Source: Amycolatopsis sp. A133 | GTDB taxonomy: Bacteria > Actinomycetota > Actinomycetes > Mycobacteriales > Pseudonocardiaceae | Assembly (NCBI RefSeq): GCF_031082405.1 | Contig: NZ_JAVHJU010000043.1 | Span: 1-64,000, forward strand | DNA length: 64,000 nucleotides | Direction of reading: 5' to 3' | Shown: piece by piece, positions 1 through 7,386 of the stretch | How positions within the stretch are numbered: the first letter of the stretch is position 1 | How the letters are laid out: every line of letters begins with the position of its first letter | Notes under the pieces: generated by a model | What the model was told of the DNA's origin: nothing | Databases searched by the model: none | Seen by the model: only the letters and a program-made list of their open reading frames with translations | Made by a program: the position numbers and the translations under genes

Positions 1-70
1 GAGACACCAGGACATCCTCCCTCCAGACCACCGTCTGGAATCAAGGTGTCCGGCCCCACGGGGCAACTCC

Positions 71-175
71 ACGTGATTGGGGAGGCATCACGCGTGATTG
101 GGGAGGCATCACGGTGATGCCCCGCCAGTCACGCGAGATGCCCCTCGGCACACGCATGATGCCCCGCTGATCACG
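71..175. repeat. Degenerate array of about five 20-21 bp units
   Basis: Two units in plus orientation (71-91 and 93-112) share CGTGATTGGGGAGGCATCAC. Three following units (114-133, 135-154, 157-175) are related in inverted orientation, with the pattern GATGCCCC then about six variable bases then (T/A)CACG. The array lies just past the 3' end of ppx. Bases 1-218 contain no gene that I can support. What lies to the left of position 1 is unknown, so the array may be longer. Function is unknown; it could be a noncoding repeat or a folded 3' region. Confidence 0.6.
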
Positions 176-218
176 CGAGACTGGCGGGCGAGCCCGTGCT
201 GCGGGTTCGATCCGCGGG

Positions 219-1172
219 TCAGGTGAGGGAGAGGGCGATGCCGTCGAGGATGTCGTGCTCGCTGACCACCAGCTCCGTCGGGCCGCCGCGGGCCGCCAGC
301 TGCTCGGCCAGGGTCTGGACCACCACCGCGCCGCCGCCGATCACGTCCACGCGGCCCGGGTGGATCACCGGGTTCGCCGCCCGGGTGGCGTGGTCCTCCA
401 TGAGCAGGCGGGCCGCGAGCCCGTCGATGTCCGCCGCCGTCAGCTTGGACAGGTGCACCCGGTCGCTGTCGTACTCCGGGAGCCCCAGCGCGATCGCCGA
501 CAGCGTGGTCACCGTGCCCGCGACGCCGATCCAGGTCTTGGCGCGGGCCACGTCGACGACGTCGAACGCGTCGGTGAGGACCTTGCCCGCCAGGTCGCGG
601 GCGGCGGCGATCTCGTCCGCCGACGGCGGGTCGCTCTTGAGCGCGCGCTCGGTGATCCGGACGCAGCCGATGTCGACGGACTTGGCCGCGAGCACGTCGG
701 CCCGCCTGCCGTCCCAGGTGCCGAGGACCAGCTCGGTCGAGCCGCCGCCGACGTCGACCACGACGAACGGGCCGTCGTCCGGGTCCTGCTCGCCCACCGC
801 GCCGGTGAAACTGAGCCGCGCCTCTTCGTCCCCGCTGATCACCTCGGCCTCGACGCCGAGGGTTTCGCGCGTCATCCGGAAGAACTCGTCCCGGTTCTTC
901 GCGTCGCGGGTGGCGGAGGTGGCGACCATCCGCACCTTCTCCACACCCTTGCGCCGGGCGGCGATCGTGTAGTCGGCGAGCGCGACGCGGGTGCGTTCGA
1001 GGGCCTCGGGGGCCAGCTCGCCGGTGGCGTCGACGCCCTGGCCGAGCCGGACGATCCGCATCTCGCGGTGCAGGTCGCGCAGGTCGACCGTGCCATCGTG
1101 GCGCGGGGTCAGCTCGGCGACGAGCAGGCGGATGGAGTTGGTCCCACAGTCGATCGCGGCAACACGAGGCAT
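219..1172 (-). CDS. ppx: Ppx/GppA-family exopolyphosphatase
   Basis: 317 aa. This is an ASKHA-fold phosphatase that would release phosphate from polyphosphate or convert pppGpp to ppGpp in the cytoplasm. The N terminus has the phosphate-1 loop (AIDCGTNSIRLLV, residues 6-18). A second nucleotide/phosphate loop, VVDVGGGSTEL, lies near residues 137-147, and GVAGTVTTLSA and DVIGGGAVV follow towards the C terminus. The length matches the short actinobacterial Ppx type (Mtb Rv1026-like) that lacks the C-terminal HD domain of E. coli Ppx. It is the last gene of the eno-ftsB-DUF501 block, 9 bp after the lytic transglycosylase gene, and so probably co-transcribed. Whether it prefers polyphosphate or pppGpp cannot be read from the sequence. 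Confidence 0.9.
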   Translation of the reverse strand: MPRVAAIDCGTNSIRLLVAELTPRHDGTVDLRDLHREMRIVRLGQGVDATGELAPEALERTRVALADYTIAARRKGVEKVRMVATSATRDAKNRDEFFRMTRETLGVEAEVISGDEEARLSFTGAVGEQDPDDGPFVVVDVGGGSTELVLGTWDGRRADVLAAKSVDIGCVRITERALKSDPPSADEIAAARDLAGKVLTDAFDVVDVARAKTWIGVAGTVTTLSAIALGLPEYDSDRVHLSKLTAADIDGLAARLLMEDHATRAANPVIHPGRVDVIGGGAVVVQTLAEQLAARGGPTELVVSEHDILDGIALSLT

Positions 1173-1181
1173 GCGGTCACC

Positions 1182-2354
1182 CTAGCTGGCGGGTGTCGTC
1201 GTCCCGACGGTCGTCGTGGTCGGGGTGGTCGACGTGGTGACCGAGGTGACGACCTGCCCGCACGTCGGCTTCGGCGACGTCGACTCGGCCGGCGGCGTGC
1301 TCTCGCCCGGCGGCGTGGACGTCGGCGACGGCACGGTGGTGACGCTCGTGACCGTCGTCGTGGTCACGGTCGTGGTCGGTGGCACGCAGGTCGGCGACGA
1401 CGTGGTCGGCGGCGTGCTCATGCCCGGCGTGGTCGGCGGCGGTGAGGAGACCGTGGCCGGCGGCACCGGCGGCGGCGGGATCGCGGGCAACGGCGGGGCC
1501 GCGGCCGCGTTCGGGGCGCCGACCGGGACCGTGCTGTCCGGCACCTGCATGATCCCGTTGCGGTAGGCGTCGGCCCACAGGATCACCGTGTTCACGTACG
1601 TGTCGGAGTTGTTGTACCGGTAGATCGCCCCGCGCAGCTGGTCCGGCTTCGCCAGGTCGAACCCGCCGGAGCACAGGTACCGGCCGGTGGCCAGGGCCGC
1701 GTCGAAGAGGTTGTTGGGGTCGGACTTGCCGTCGCCGTTGCCGTCGGAGGCGTAGCCCTTCCAGGTCCCCGGGATGAACTGGGTCGGGCCGACCGCGCGG
1801 TCCCACACCGGGTCCGTGTCGAGCAGGCCCTGGTCGGTGTCCGGGATCGCGGCGAACGCGCCCTGGCCGTTGAGCTGCGGGCCGAGGATCGGCTCGCGGG
1901 TGGTCCCGGCACTGTCCACGTAGCCGCCGCGGGCGTGGTTGGACTCGATCCGGCCGATGCTGGCGATCAGGGCCCAGTCGATGTGGCAGGCGGGCTGCTC
2001 GCGGCCGAGGATGTCGGCGGCGTTCTTGTACGCGGCGAGCGCGGTGGCCGGGATGCCGAGCGGGCCGTCGGGGAGCTCGTAGGCCGGCAGCGGCAGCGGG
2101 GTGGGAGCGCCGGGGAGGGTGCCGTCGACGGCGATCTGCTGGATGGCGGCGTTGCCGGGGTCGTAACCCTGGCCGAGCGCGGCGTCGCGGGTGTGGTCAC
2201 CGCTCCCGCCGAGCCAGCCGAGGGTGCCACCGCCGGCGGCCAGCGCCGGGACGACCGCGATGACGCCGGCGATCAGGGGGTACGCGGTGCGGTGGCGGAT
2301 CCCGAATCTCCGGGCGTAGCTCCCGACTGCGTCTGGCAGCCGCCGCACCCGCAT
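1182..2354 (-). CDS. Secreted lytic transglycosylase with Thr/Pro-rich tail
   Basis: 390 aa. An uncleaved or cleaved N-terminal membrane segment (about residues 22-42) follows an Arg-rich start. Residues about 80-270 form an SLT/lysozyme-like domain: the likely catalytic Glu is in IGRIESNHARGG, with GPTQFIPGTWKGYA and the paired YLCSGGFDL and AIYRYNNSD motifs typical of actinobacterial MltB-like (LpqU-type) enzymes. The last ~110 residues are low-complexity Pro/Thr/Val (PPTTTVTTTT), probably a wall-spanning or O-glycosylated linker. It would cleave peptidoglycan glycan strands outside the membrane. GGAGGG lies 10 nt upstream of the ATG. It has the same domain core as the gene at 6211-7056, so the two are paralogs. 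Confidence 0.88.
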   Translation of the reverse strand: MRVRRLPDAVGSYARRFGIRHRTAYPLIAGVIAVVPALAAGGGTLGWLGGSGDHTRDAALGQGYDPGNAAIQQIAVDGTLPGAPTPLPLPAYELPDGPLGIPATALAAYKNAADILGREQPACHIDWALIASIGRIESNHARGGYVDSAGTTREPILGPQLNGQGAFAAIPDTDQGLLDTDPVWDRAVGPTQFIPGTWKGYASDGNGDGKSDPNNLFDAALATGRYLCSGGFDLAKPDQLRGAIYRYNNSDTYVNTVILWADAYRNGIMQVPDSTVPVGAPNAAAAPPLPAIPPPPVPPATVSSPPPTTPGMSTPPTTSSPTCVPPTTTVTTTTVTSVTTVPSPTSTPPGESTPPAESTSPKPTCGQVVTSVTTSTTPTTTTVGTTTPAS

Positions 2355-2494
2355 GTCTTAAAGCCCTCCTGGCCGGATCGATCACACCTTCGGGTGACAG
2401 CCTGCCGTAAGTGCGGCAAGGTTTCATCCCATCGAGAGGCACGATCGAGGTTTTCGCTCACCCAGACCAGTTATCTGTTCACACGGCGCGAGTG
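2355..2494 (-). other. Leader region of the lytic transglycosylase gene
   Basis: This 140-nt gap precedes the transglycosylase start. On the minus strand it can form two short hairpins: TGCCG/CGGCA around 2402-2417 and CACC-CGAA-GGTG around 2386-2397. Cell-wall hydrolase genes of actinobacteria often carry c-di-AMP (ydaO) riboswitches, but I do not see the conserved ydaO core here. A promoter plus a structured leader is the plain reading. Confidence 0.3.
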
Positions 2495-3004
2495 TTACGC
2501 GGCGCAGTCACCCGTGGGCCACCCGTTCGCCTCAAGCAGGGCCAACGTCTCGTCACCGAACGGGTTCACGCCCGGGCCGACGGCCAGCGAGTGGGCGACG
2601 TGCACGTGCAAGCACTTGACGCGGCCGGGCATGCCCCCCGCCGTGACCTGGTGGCCGAGGGGCTCGATGGCGTCCCGCTCGGCGAGGTAGGCCTCGTGGG
2701 TGCGCTGGTACTGCGCGGCCAGTTCCGGGTCGGTGGTCAGCCGCTCGGTCATTTCCTTCATGATCCCGGAAGCTTCGATGGTGCCGATCATCGAGTTCAG
2801 CTTCGGGCAGGTCAGGTAGTAGAGCGTCGGGAACGGCGTGCCGTTCTCCAGCCGCGGGCTGGTCTGCACCACGGAGGGGTGCCCGCTCGGGCACCGCGCG
2901 GCGATGGCGCGCAGCGCTCGCGGCGGCCGCCCGAGCTGCTCCGCGATGATCTCGCGGTCGGCGTCGGTGACGGGCTCGAACCGGTGCTGCTGCGTGCTGT
3001 TCAC
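2495..3004 (-). CDS. DUF501 domain-containing protein
   Basis: 169 aa. It belongs to the uncharacterised DUF501 family conserved between divIC/ftsB and ppx in actinobacteria (Mtb Rv1025 position). Features seen: an N-terminal segment ending RCPSGHPSVVQTSPRL (about residues 38-53), YYLTCPKL (about 63-70) with a conserved Cys, a long helical middle part, and HQVTAGGMPGRVKCLHVHVAHSLA (about 127-150) with Cys/His residues that could bind metal. No signal peptide or membrane segment, so cytoplasmic. GTG start (3004); the reading frame continues through the family's usual N terminus. A 138-bp gap carrying an inverted-repeat element separates it from ftsB. Biochemical function is not known. Confidence 0.85.
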   Translation of the reverse strand: MNSTQQHRFEPVTDADREIIAEQLGRPPRALRAIAARCPSGHPSVVQTSPRLENGTPFPTLYYLTCPKLNSMIGTIEASGIMKEMTERLTTDPELAAQYQRTHEAYLAERDAIEPLGHQVTAGGMPGRVKCLHVHVAHSLAVGPGVNPFGDETLALLEANGWPTGDCAA

Positions 3005-3051
3005 GCCGACCAGGCTAATGCGTGGGCCCCGCCACCGGCCCCGCGCCCCAA

Positions 3052-3135
3052 GCGCCCCAATGTGGCGTTCGGTGCGTTGAACGCGACCAATGTGGCGTTC
3101 GGTGCGTTGGACGCGACCAACGCCACATTGGGGCG
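3052..3135. repeat. Intergenic inverted-repeat element with 30-bp tandem units (copy 1)
   Basis: A left arm at 3053-3069 (CGCCCCAATGTGGCGTT) is the perfect reverse complement of a right arm at 3119-3135. Between them are two tandem 30-bp units (3059-3088 and 3089-3118) that differ at one base. Each unit starts AATGTGGCGTTCGG and ends GACGCGACC or GAACGCGACC. It lies between ftsB and DUF501. A second copy of the same family is at 12837-12923. Confidence 0.85.
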
Positions 3136-3142
3136 TTCGGGC

Positions 3143-3694
3143 TCAGCCGCCCGAGACCTGGTTCCAGAGGTTCTCGTACCAGGAGCTGCCCGCGACCTGC
3201 TGCGGCCCGGACGGCGGGGCCGCGTCGGGCGCCTTGTCCTCCGGCAGCTGGACGATGTACGGCGTCTCGCCCGGCTTGACGTACCGCAGCCGCCGCCGGG
3301 CTTCGGCCTCGATCTGCGCCGGGTCGCTCAGCTCCGCCTTGCGGCCCTGGAGCTGAGCGACCTCCTGCTGCAGCTGGGCCTGCTGGGCCTGCTGTTCGCG
3401 GACCTCGGTCCGCTGGGAAAGGTACGTGCGCAGGGGCACGGCGATGGTGAACGCCAGCGCGCACACCACGATCGCCACCACCGCCGCGCGGCGGGTGGTG
3501 GACATGCCGAGCACCTTCGCCGCACCCGACGCGCGCTTCGCCGCCAGGCCCCGGCGCAACCGGGCCCTGGTGGTTTCCGCGTCGCCGGTGCGGCGCCGCG
3601 CGGCTTCGGGGCGGCGGGCCGGCGCGGGCCGGTTGGCCCGCGTTGCCCCGCCGCCACCGCCGCGGCGGCCGCGTGTCCTCCCCCGGTCCGCCAT
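3143..3694 (-). CDS. FtsB/DivIC-family septum formation initiator
   Basis: 183 aa. This is a bitopic division protein expected to join FtsL/FtsQ in the divisome. A basic, Arg/Ala/Pro-rich cytoplasmic tail (1-65) precedes one membrane span near 67-88 (AAVVAIVVCALAFTIAVPL). A coiled coil of Gln/Leu-rich heptads (REQQAQQAQLQQEVAQLQ) follows, then the family motif AEARRRLRYVKPGETPYIV. The C-terminal end is short. It starts 5 bp after the eno stop, the conserved actinobacterial eno-divIC order (Mtb Rv1023-Rv1024), and is probably translated from the eno transcript. The cytoplasmic extension is longer than in E. coli FtsB but normal for actinobacteria. Confidence 0.88.
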   Translation of the reverse strand: MADRGRTRGRRGGGGGATRANRPAPARRPEAARRRTGDAETTRARLRRGLAAKRASGAAKVLGMSTTRRAAVVAIVVCALAFTIAVPLRTYLSQRTEVREQQAQQAQLQQEVAQLQGRKAELSDPAQIEAEARRRLRYVKPGETPYIVQLPEDKAPDAAPPSGPQQVAGSSWYENLWNQVSGG

Positions 3695-3699
3695 GGGCG

Positions 3700-4986
3700 T
3701 CAGGCCTCGGCGCTGAACCGCGGGAAGGCCAGCTCGCCGGCGTACCGGGCGGCGTCACCGAGGGTTTCCTCGATGCGCAGCAGCTGGTTGTACTTGGCGA
3801 TCCGCTCGCCGCGGGCCGGGGCACCGGTCTTGATCTGGCCGACGCCGGTGGCGACCGCCAGGTCCGCGATGAAGGTGTCCTCGGTCTCGCCGGAGCGGTG
3901 GCTCATCATCGACTTGTAGCCGAACGACGTGGCCAGCGAGATCGCGTCGAGCGTCTCGGACAGGGTGCCGATCTGGTTGACCTTCACCAGCAGCGCGTTG
4001 GCGGCGCGGCGGGTGATGCCCTCCTCGAGGCGGTCCGGGTTGGTGACGAACAGGTCGTCGCCGACGATCTGGACCTTGTCGCCGACCTCGGCGGTCATCG
4101 TGACCCAGCCGTCCCAGTCGTCCTCGCTCAGCGGGTCCTCGATCGACACGAGCGGGTAGTTCGCCAGCAGCTCGCTATAGTAGCCGGACATCTGCTCCGC
4201 GCTCTTCTTGCTGCCTTCGAAGGTGTACGCGCCGTCGGCGAAGAACTCCGTCGCGGCGACGTCCAGCGCGAGCGCCACGTCGCGGCCCGGGGTGTAGCCG
4301 GCCTTCTCGATGGCCTGCAGGATCAGGTCGAGCGCCTCGCGGTTGTTCGCCAGGTTCGGCGCGAAGCCGCCTTCGTCGCCGAGGCCGGTCGAGAGGCCGC
4401 GGCCCTTCAGCACCGACTTCAGCGAGTGGTAGACCTCGGTGCCCCAGCGCAGGGCCTCGCGGAAGGTCTCCGCGCCGATCGGCGCGATCATGAACTCCTG
4501 GACGTCGACGTTGCTGTCCGCGTGCGAACCGCCGTTGAGGATGTTCAGCATCGGCACCGGCAGCACGTGCGCGTTCGGCCCGCCCAGGTAGCGGAACAGC
4601 TCCAGCTCGGCCGACTCGGCGGCGGCCTTCGCGACGGCCAGCGAGACGCCGAGGATGGCGTTCGCGCCGAGGCGGGACTTCGCCGGGGTGCCGTCGAGGT
4701 CGACCAGCTTCTGGTCGACGATCCGCTGGTCGACGGCCTCGATGCCGACCATCTCCGGGCCGATCTCGTCGAGCACCGCGGCGACCGCGCGCTCGACGCC
4801 CTTGCCGTTGTAGCGGCCGGTGTCGCCGTCCCGCAGCTCGACCGCCTCGTGCTCGCCGGTCGACGCCCCCGACGGGACCGCGGCCCGCGCCAGGGTGCCG
4901 TCGTCGAGAGCCACCTCCACCTCGACCGTCGGGTTGCCGCGAGAGTCCAGAATCTCGCGCGCGCCTACCTGCTCGATGAGAGCCAC
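3700..4986 (-). CDS. eno: Enolase (phosphopyruvate hydratase)
   Basis: 428 aa. Glycolytic enzyme converting 2-phosphoglycerate to phosphoenolpyruvate. The N-terminal domain has EILDSRGNPTVEVEV and the mobile loop PSGASTG. The barrel carries GDEGGFAPNL, the metal ligand region SIEDPLSEDDWDGW and DDLFVTN, the catalytic Lys in LLVKVNQIGTLSET (the family signature), and SHRSGETED. Full family length with no anomaly. GTG start, supported by GAGGAG upstream and by the standard N terminus ALIEQVGAREILDSRG. First gene of the eno-ftsB-DUF501-transglycosylase-ppx block. Confidence 0.98.
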   Translation of the reverse strand: MALIEQVGAREILDSRGNPTVEVEVALDDGTLARAAVPSGASTGEHEAVELRDGDTGRYNGKGVERAVAAVLDEIGPEMVGIEAVDQRIVDQKLVDLDGTPAKSRLGANAILGVSLAVAKAAAESAELELFRYLGGPNAHVLPVPMLNILNGGSHADSNVDVQEFMIAPIGAETFREALRWGTEVYHSLKSVLKGRGLSTGLGDEGGFAPNLANNREALDLILQAIEKAGYTPGRDVALALDVAATEFFADGAYTFEGSKKSAEQMSGYYSELLANYPLVSIEDPLSEDDWDGWVTMTAEVGDKVQIVGDDLFVTNPDRLEEGITRRAANALLVKVNQIGTLSETLDAISLATSFGYKSMMSHRSGETEDTFIADLAVATGVGQIKTGAPARGERIAKYNQLLRIEETLGDAARYAGELAFPRFSAEA

Positions 4987-5046
4987 GCCATGCTCCTCGG
5001 TGCGTCGTGCCTGCGGTAACGCGCCCAGCCTAGCCTTCGCGGGAGT

Positions 5047-5523
5047 TCACCCGTTGGAGGACTCACCGCCCGCGCGGACCGCCTGCCAGCCCGGCGGCAG
5101 CTCGACGGTGTCGGACGTCTGCTGCCAGAACGTCCAGCTGTTGCCCCCGACATCGGCGACCGTGAACACGCGGGCGCCGTAGGGCTGGTCCTGCGGCGGC
5201 TCCAGCTCGCACTCGTCGCCGAGGGCGGCTTCGACCCGCTCGTAGGTTTTGTCGACGTCGTCGACGTAGAGGATGTTGAGCTGGCCGACCGGGCCGTCGA
5301 CGCCCTTGGCCTGCCAGTAGTCCGGCCCGACGCCCGCGAGCTGGATCCGCGCGTCGCCCGCGCGCAGCGTCGCCTGGAAGACCTCGCCGGCGCCGTCGCA
5401 GAACCGGACCTCTTCGGTGAACCCGAAGACCCTGGTCAGCCAGGCGAGCGCCGCCGTGGCGTCGGAGTAGTAGAGGTAGGGCGCCAGGCCCCGGTACCCG
5501 CTGCTCATGGCGGCACAGTCCAT
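5047..5523 (-). CDS. VOC-family (glyoxalase/bleomycin-resistance fold) protein
   Basis: 158 aa. Small cytoplasmic protein of the vicinal oxygen chelate superfamily. It opens with GLAPYLYYSDATAALAWLTRVFGFTEE, the usual first beta-alpha unit, and ends VFTVADVGGNSWTFWQQ, the C-terminal strand seen in PhnB/YycE-like VOC proteins. Classic metal ligands are not all obvious, so substrate and reaction are unknown. The start at 5523 is favoured because GGGGGA lies about 5 nt upstream; an internal ATG at 5508 is the alternative. It is divergent from the TPR gene, with about 60 bp between the two starts. Confidence 0.75.
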   Translation of the reverse strand: MDCAAMSSGYRGLAPYLYYSDATAALAWLTRVFGFTEEVRFCDGAGEVFQATLRAGDARIQLAGVGPDYWQAKGVDGPVGQLNILYVDDVDKTYERVEAALGDECELEPPQDQPYGARVFTVADVGGNSWTFWQQTSDTVELPPGWQAVRAGGESSNG

Positions 5524-5583
5524 CACGTCCCCCGTTTCCAGGCGTGTGCAACCCCCTCCCCCGGGGGTAACGTGGGAGTGACC

Positions 5584-5988
5584 ATGACGGACGCCGCAGC
5601 TGCTTCGCAGCCTCCCGAGGAGTCGCGGTTCCATGCCTTCCGCCAGGCCGAAGCCCTGGTGGGCCGCCGTCGCCCGCTCGACGCGCTGAAGGCGTTGCAG
5701 CCCCTGCTGGAGTCGGAAGCGGACAAACCGTCGGTGCACCTGCTGGCCGGGCGCGCGTACTTCCACTCCGCGCAGTTGCGGCGCGCCGAGCAGGCGTTCA
5801 CCCGGGTGCTGGAGCTGGACCCGACGGACCACTACGCGCGGTTCATCCTGGGCCGGACCCTGCAGCGCCTCGGCCGGTTCGTCGAGGCGCTGGCGCAGAT
5901 GCGGATGGCGTCGGCGATGAACCCGGTGCCGGAGTACCTCGAGGCGATCAACGAGGTCAAGGCCCGCATCGCCCTGCGCGAACCGTGA
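5584..5988 (+). CDS. Tetratricopeptide-repeat protein
   Basis: 134 aa. Roughly three TPR-like helix pairs fill residues 20-125: AEALVGRRRPLDALKALQPLL, VHLLAGRAYFHSAQLRRAEQ and ARFILGRTLQRLGRFVEALAQM. The spacing and the small residues (G/A at positions 8, 20 and 27) fit TPR consensus. It is probably a cytoplasmic protein-interaction scaffold; the partner is unknown. ATG 5584 is chosen because GGGAG lies 5 nt upstream; a GTG at 5572 in the same frame would add four residues. Confidence 0.8.
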   Translation: MTDAAAASQPPEESRFHAFRQAEALVGRRRPLDALKALQPLLESEADKPSVHLLAGRAYFHSAQLRRAEQAFTRVLELDPTDHYARFILGRTLQRLGRFVEALAQMRMASAMNPVPEYLEAINEVKARIALREP

Positions 5989-6113
5989 CGTGACCAGGGC
6001 CGAACGGCCCGGGAGACCTCAGCCTTTCGGCCGATCGGGCCAGGCCCCTCGACCGATGTCCCGCACCCCCTCGTCCGGCGAAGCTGGTTCCAGACCGAAC
6101 AGGGAGGACCACG

Positions 6114-6206
6114 ATGTCGATCTTCGTCACGCTGGGCGCTTACGCCGGACTGCTGCTGCTGGTGCTGATGGCCGTCACGCCGTTCGTCGCCGACCGCGAG
6201 CTCTGA
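6114..6206 (+). CDS. 30-residue single-span membrane peptide
   Basis: Encodes MSIFVTLGAYAGLLLLVLMA followed by VTPFVADREL: one hydrophobic helix of about 20 residues and a short charged tail. It has one of the strongest ribosome binding sites in the region (AGGGAGG, 6101-6107, 6 nt before the ATG). It stops 4 bp before the stop of the convergent transglycosylase gene. Its size resembles small regulatory membrane peptides, but I do not recognise the family. The strong RBS and clean hydrophobic pattern argue it is real. Confidence 0.6.
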   Translation: MSIFVTLGAYAGLLLLVLMAVTPFVADREL

Positions 6207-6210
6207 ACCC

Positions 6211-7056
6211 TCAGGGCGCGACGCTCGCCTCCGCGTAGGCGTCCGCCGCGCTGAAGACGTCCTGGCCGTACGCCAGGGCCTGGTTGTAGAACAGGATCGC
6301 CCGCCACCAGCCGGCCGGGGTGCCGAGGTCGTCGCCCCCGGAACACAGGAACCGCGCCGCCGTGAAGGCCGCGTCGTCGATGTTCTGCGGGTCGGGCGTG
6401 CCGCCGTCGCCGTTCGCGCGTTCCTGGTACTTCTTCCACGTCGACGGCAGGAACTGCATCGGGCCGATCAGGTGGTCCCACGACTTGTCGCCGTCGAGTT
6501 TGCCGCCGTCGCTGTCGTGCACCGCCGGGACGCCCGGCGAGCCGTCCAGCGGCGGGCCGACCACCGGCTTCGCCACCCGGCCGTCCGCGCCGATCGCCGC
6601 GAGGTCGAACTCCCCGCGCTCGGTCTCGACCCGGCCGATGCCCGCGAGCGTCGCCCAGGAGAGGTGGCACGTCGGCTTCTGGCGCTGCATCCACATCTCC
6701 GCCCGGCCGTACGCCGTCAGCACGCGCACCGGGACGTGTGTCTTGTCCGCGACGCGGGTGGCCCACGCGTCCAGCTCGACCCGGTCGGACACCTGCGGCC
6801 GGTCGACCGGCGCGGCCAGCCCGGCTCGCGGTGCTTCGGCGCCGGGCTGCGGACGCTGCTCGGGAATCGCGAGGGCCGGCTGGACCGGCGGCGACGCGAC
6901 CGGCGCGGCCGGGTTCCGGACACCGATGGTGACGACCAGCACCACGCCGGTGAGCACGAGTCCCACCGCGAGGGCCGCCCGGCCGAGGTACCGCCTGGGC
7001 GGGCCGCCCGAGGGCGACGACGGAGGCGTGTCGGTCGGCTGAGCGGTATCGGCCAC
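6211..7056 (-). CDS. Membrane-anchored lytic transglycosylase
   Basis: 281 aa. A short Pro/Ser-rich cytoplasmic tail and one membrane span (about residues 27-48, AALAVGLVLTGVVLVVTIG) lead to an extracytoplasmic SLT-like domain. Motifs: LAGIGRVETERGEF with the probable catalytic Glu, IGPMQFLPSTWKKY, AARFLCSGGDDL and AILFYNQALAYGQDVF. This is the same fold as the protein at 1182-2354 but without the Thr/Pro tail. Related to the LpqU type found beside eno in mycobacteria. Predicted to cut glycan strands at the outer face of the membrane. Convergent with the small membrane peptide gene. Confidence 0.87.
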   Translation of the reverse strand: MADTAQPTDTPPSSPSGGPPRRYLGRAALAVGLVLTGVVLVVTIGVRNPAAPVASPPVQPALAIPEQRPQPGAEAPRAGLAAPVDRPQVSDRVELDAWATRVADKTHVPVRVLTAYGRAEMWMQRQKPTCHLSWATLAGIGRVETERGEFDLAAIGADGRVAKPVVGPPLDGSPGVPAVHDSDGGKLDGDKSWDHLIGPMQFLPSTWKKYQERANGDGGTPDPQNIDDAAFTAARFLCSGGDDLGTPAGWWRAILFYNQALAYGQDVFSAADAYAEASVAP

Positions 7057-7096
7057 CCGAACAGGTTACGGACGCACTCAAGAGGGACGGTGTCGT

Positions 7097-7114
7097 CCGG
7101 GGGCTTCGCCCCGG
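7097..7114. repeat. GC-rich hairpin upstream of the lytic transglycosylase
   Basis: CCGGGG pairs with CCCCGG around a GCTTCG loop, followed by another run, GGCCGGGGGCTCCGCC. It looks like a common intergenic palindromic motif of high-GC actinomycetes rather than a specific operator. The rest of the 330-bp gap (7057-7386) holds the iron boxes listed separately and no convincing gene. Confidence 0.4.
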
Positions 7115-7248
7115 GCCGGGGGCTCCGCCACCCGAACCCCTGAATGGCGGAAGTCGAGCGGCTGGCCAGGCAAGCGGAGGGTAAAAACCCTCCCCCTGCC
7201 AGCGACATCACAAATTTTGTTATCGAGTCGACGCGCAGGCCCCTGACC

Positions 7249-7267
7249 TGCGGTTACCCTAACCTAA
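7249..7267 (+). promoter_or_regulatory. DtxR/IdeR-like iron box 1
   Basis: TGCGGTTACCCTAACCTAA matches 16 of 19 positions of the consensus TTAGGTTAGGCTAACCTAA (hand alignment; S accepted at the central position). It lies about 120 bp before efeU. IdeR/DmdR-type repressors bind such sites when loaded with Fe(II), so efeUOB should be repressed in iron-rich cells. Confidence 0.7.
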
Positions 7268-7331
7268 CTTTCGCCGTCAGTCCCATTTGCCCGGTTCCGT
7301 CGTCGCGCGCGGGCGTACGCTCGCTGGACTT

Positions 7332-7350
7332 ACAGGTGAGCCTTACCTAA
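7332..7350 (+). promoter_or_regulatory. DtxR/IdeR-like iron box 2
   Basis: ACAGGTGAGCCTTACCTAA matches 16 of 19 consensus positions by hand alignment. It lies 36 bp before the efeU GTG, where it could overlap the promoter or transcript start. Together with box 1 it gives a two-site iron-control region. Confidence 0.7.
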
Positions 7351-7386
7351 AACCATCTCGAAGCAGAAACCCAGGGAGGCGGACCG

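Noticed and set aside
71..175. CRISPR array
   Set aside because: Units are short, adjacent, of mixed orientation, and not separated by regular spacers; no cas genes nearby.
2355..2494. ydaO-type c-di-AMP riboswitch before the lytic transglycosylase gene
   Set aside because: Such riboswitches precede cell-wall hydrolase genes in actinobacteria, but the conserved core and GGGTGA/CCG stems are not present on the transcribed strand; only short generic hairpins are seen.
5047..5832. Longer N-terminal version of the VOC protein starting at 5832
   Set aside because: It would overlap most of the TPR gene on the other strand and has no homologous sequence; the start at 5523 has its own ribosome site.
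7144..7350. Short reading frame (68 aa) upstream of efeU
   Set aside because: It runs through the iron boxes, has no ribosome site and no recognisable composition.
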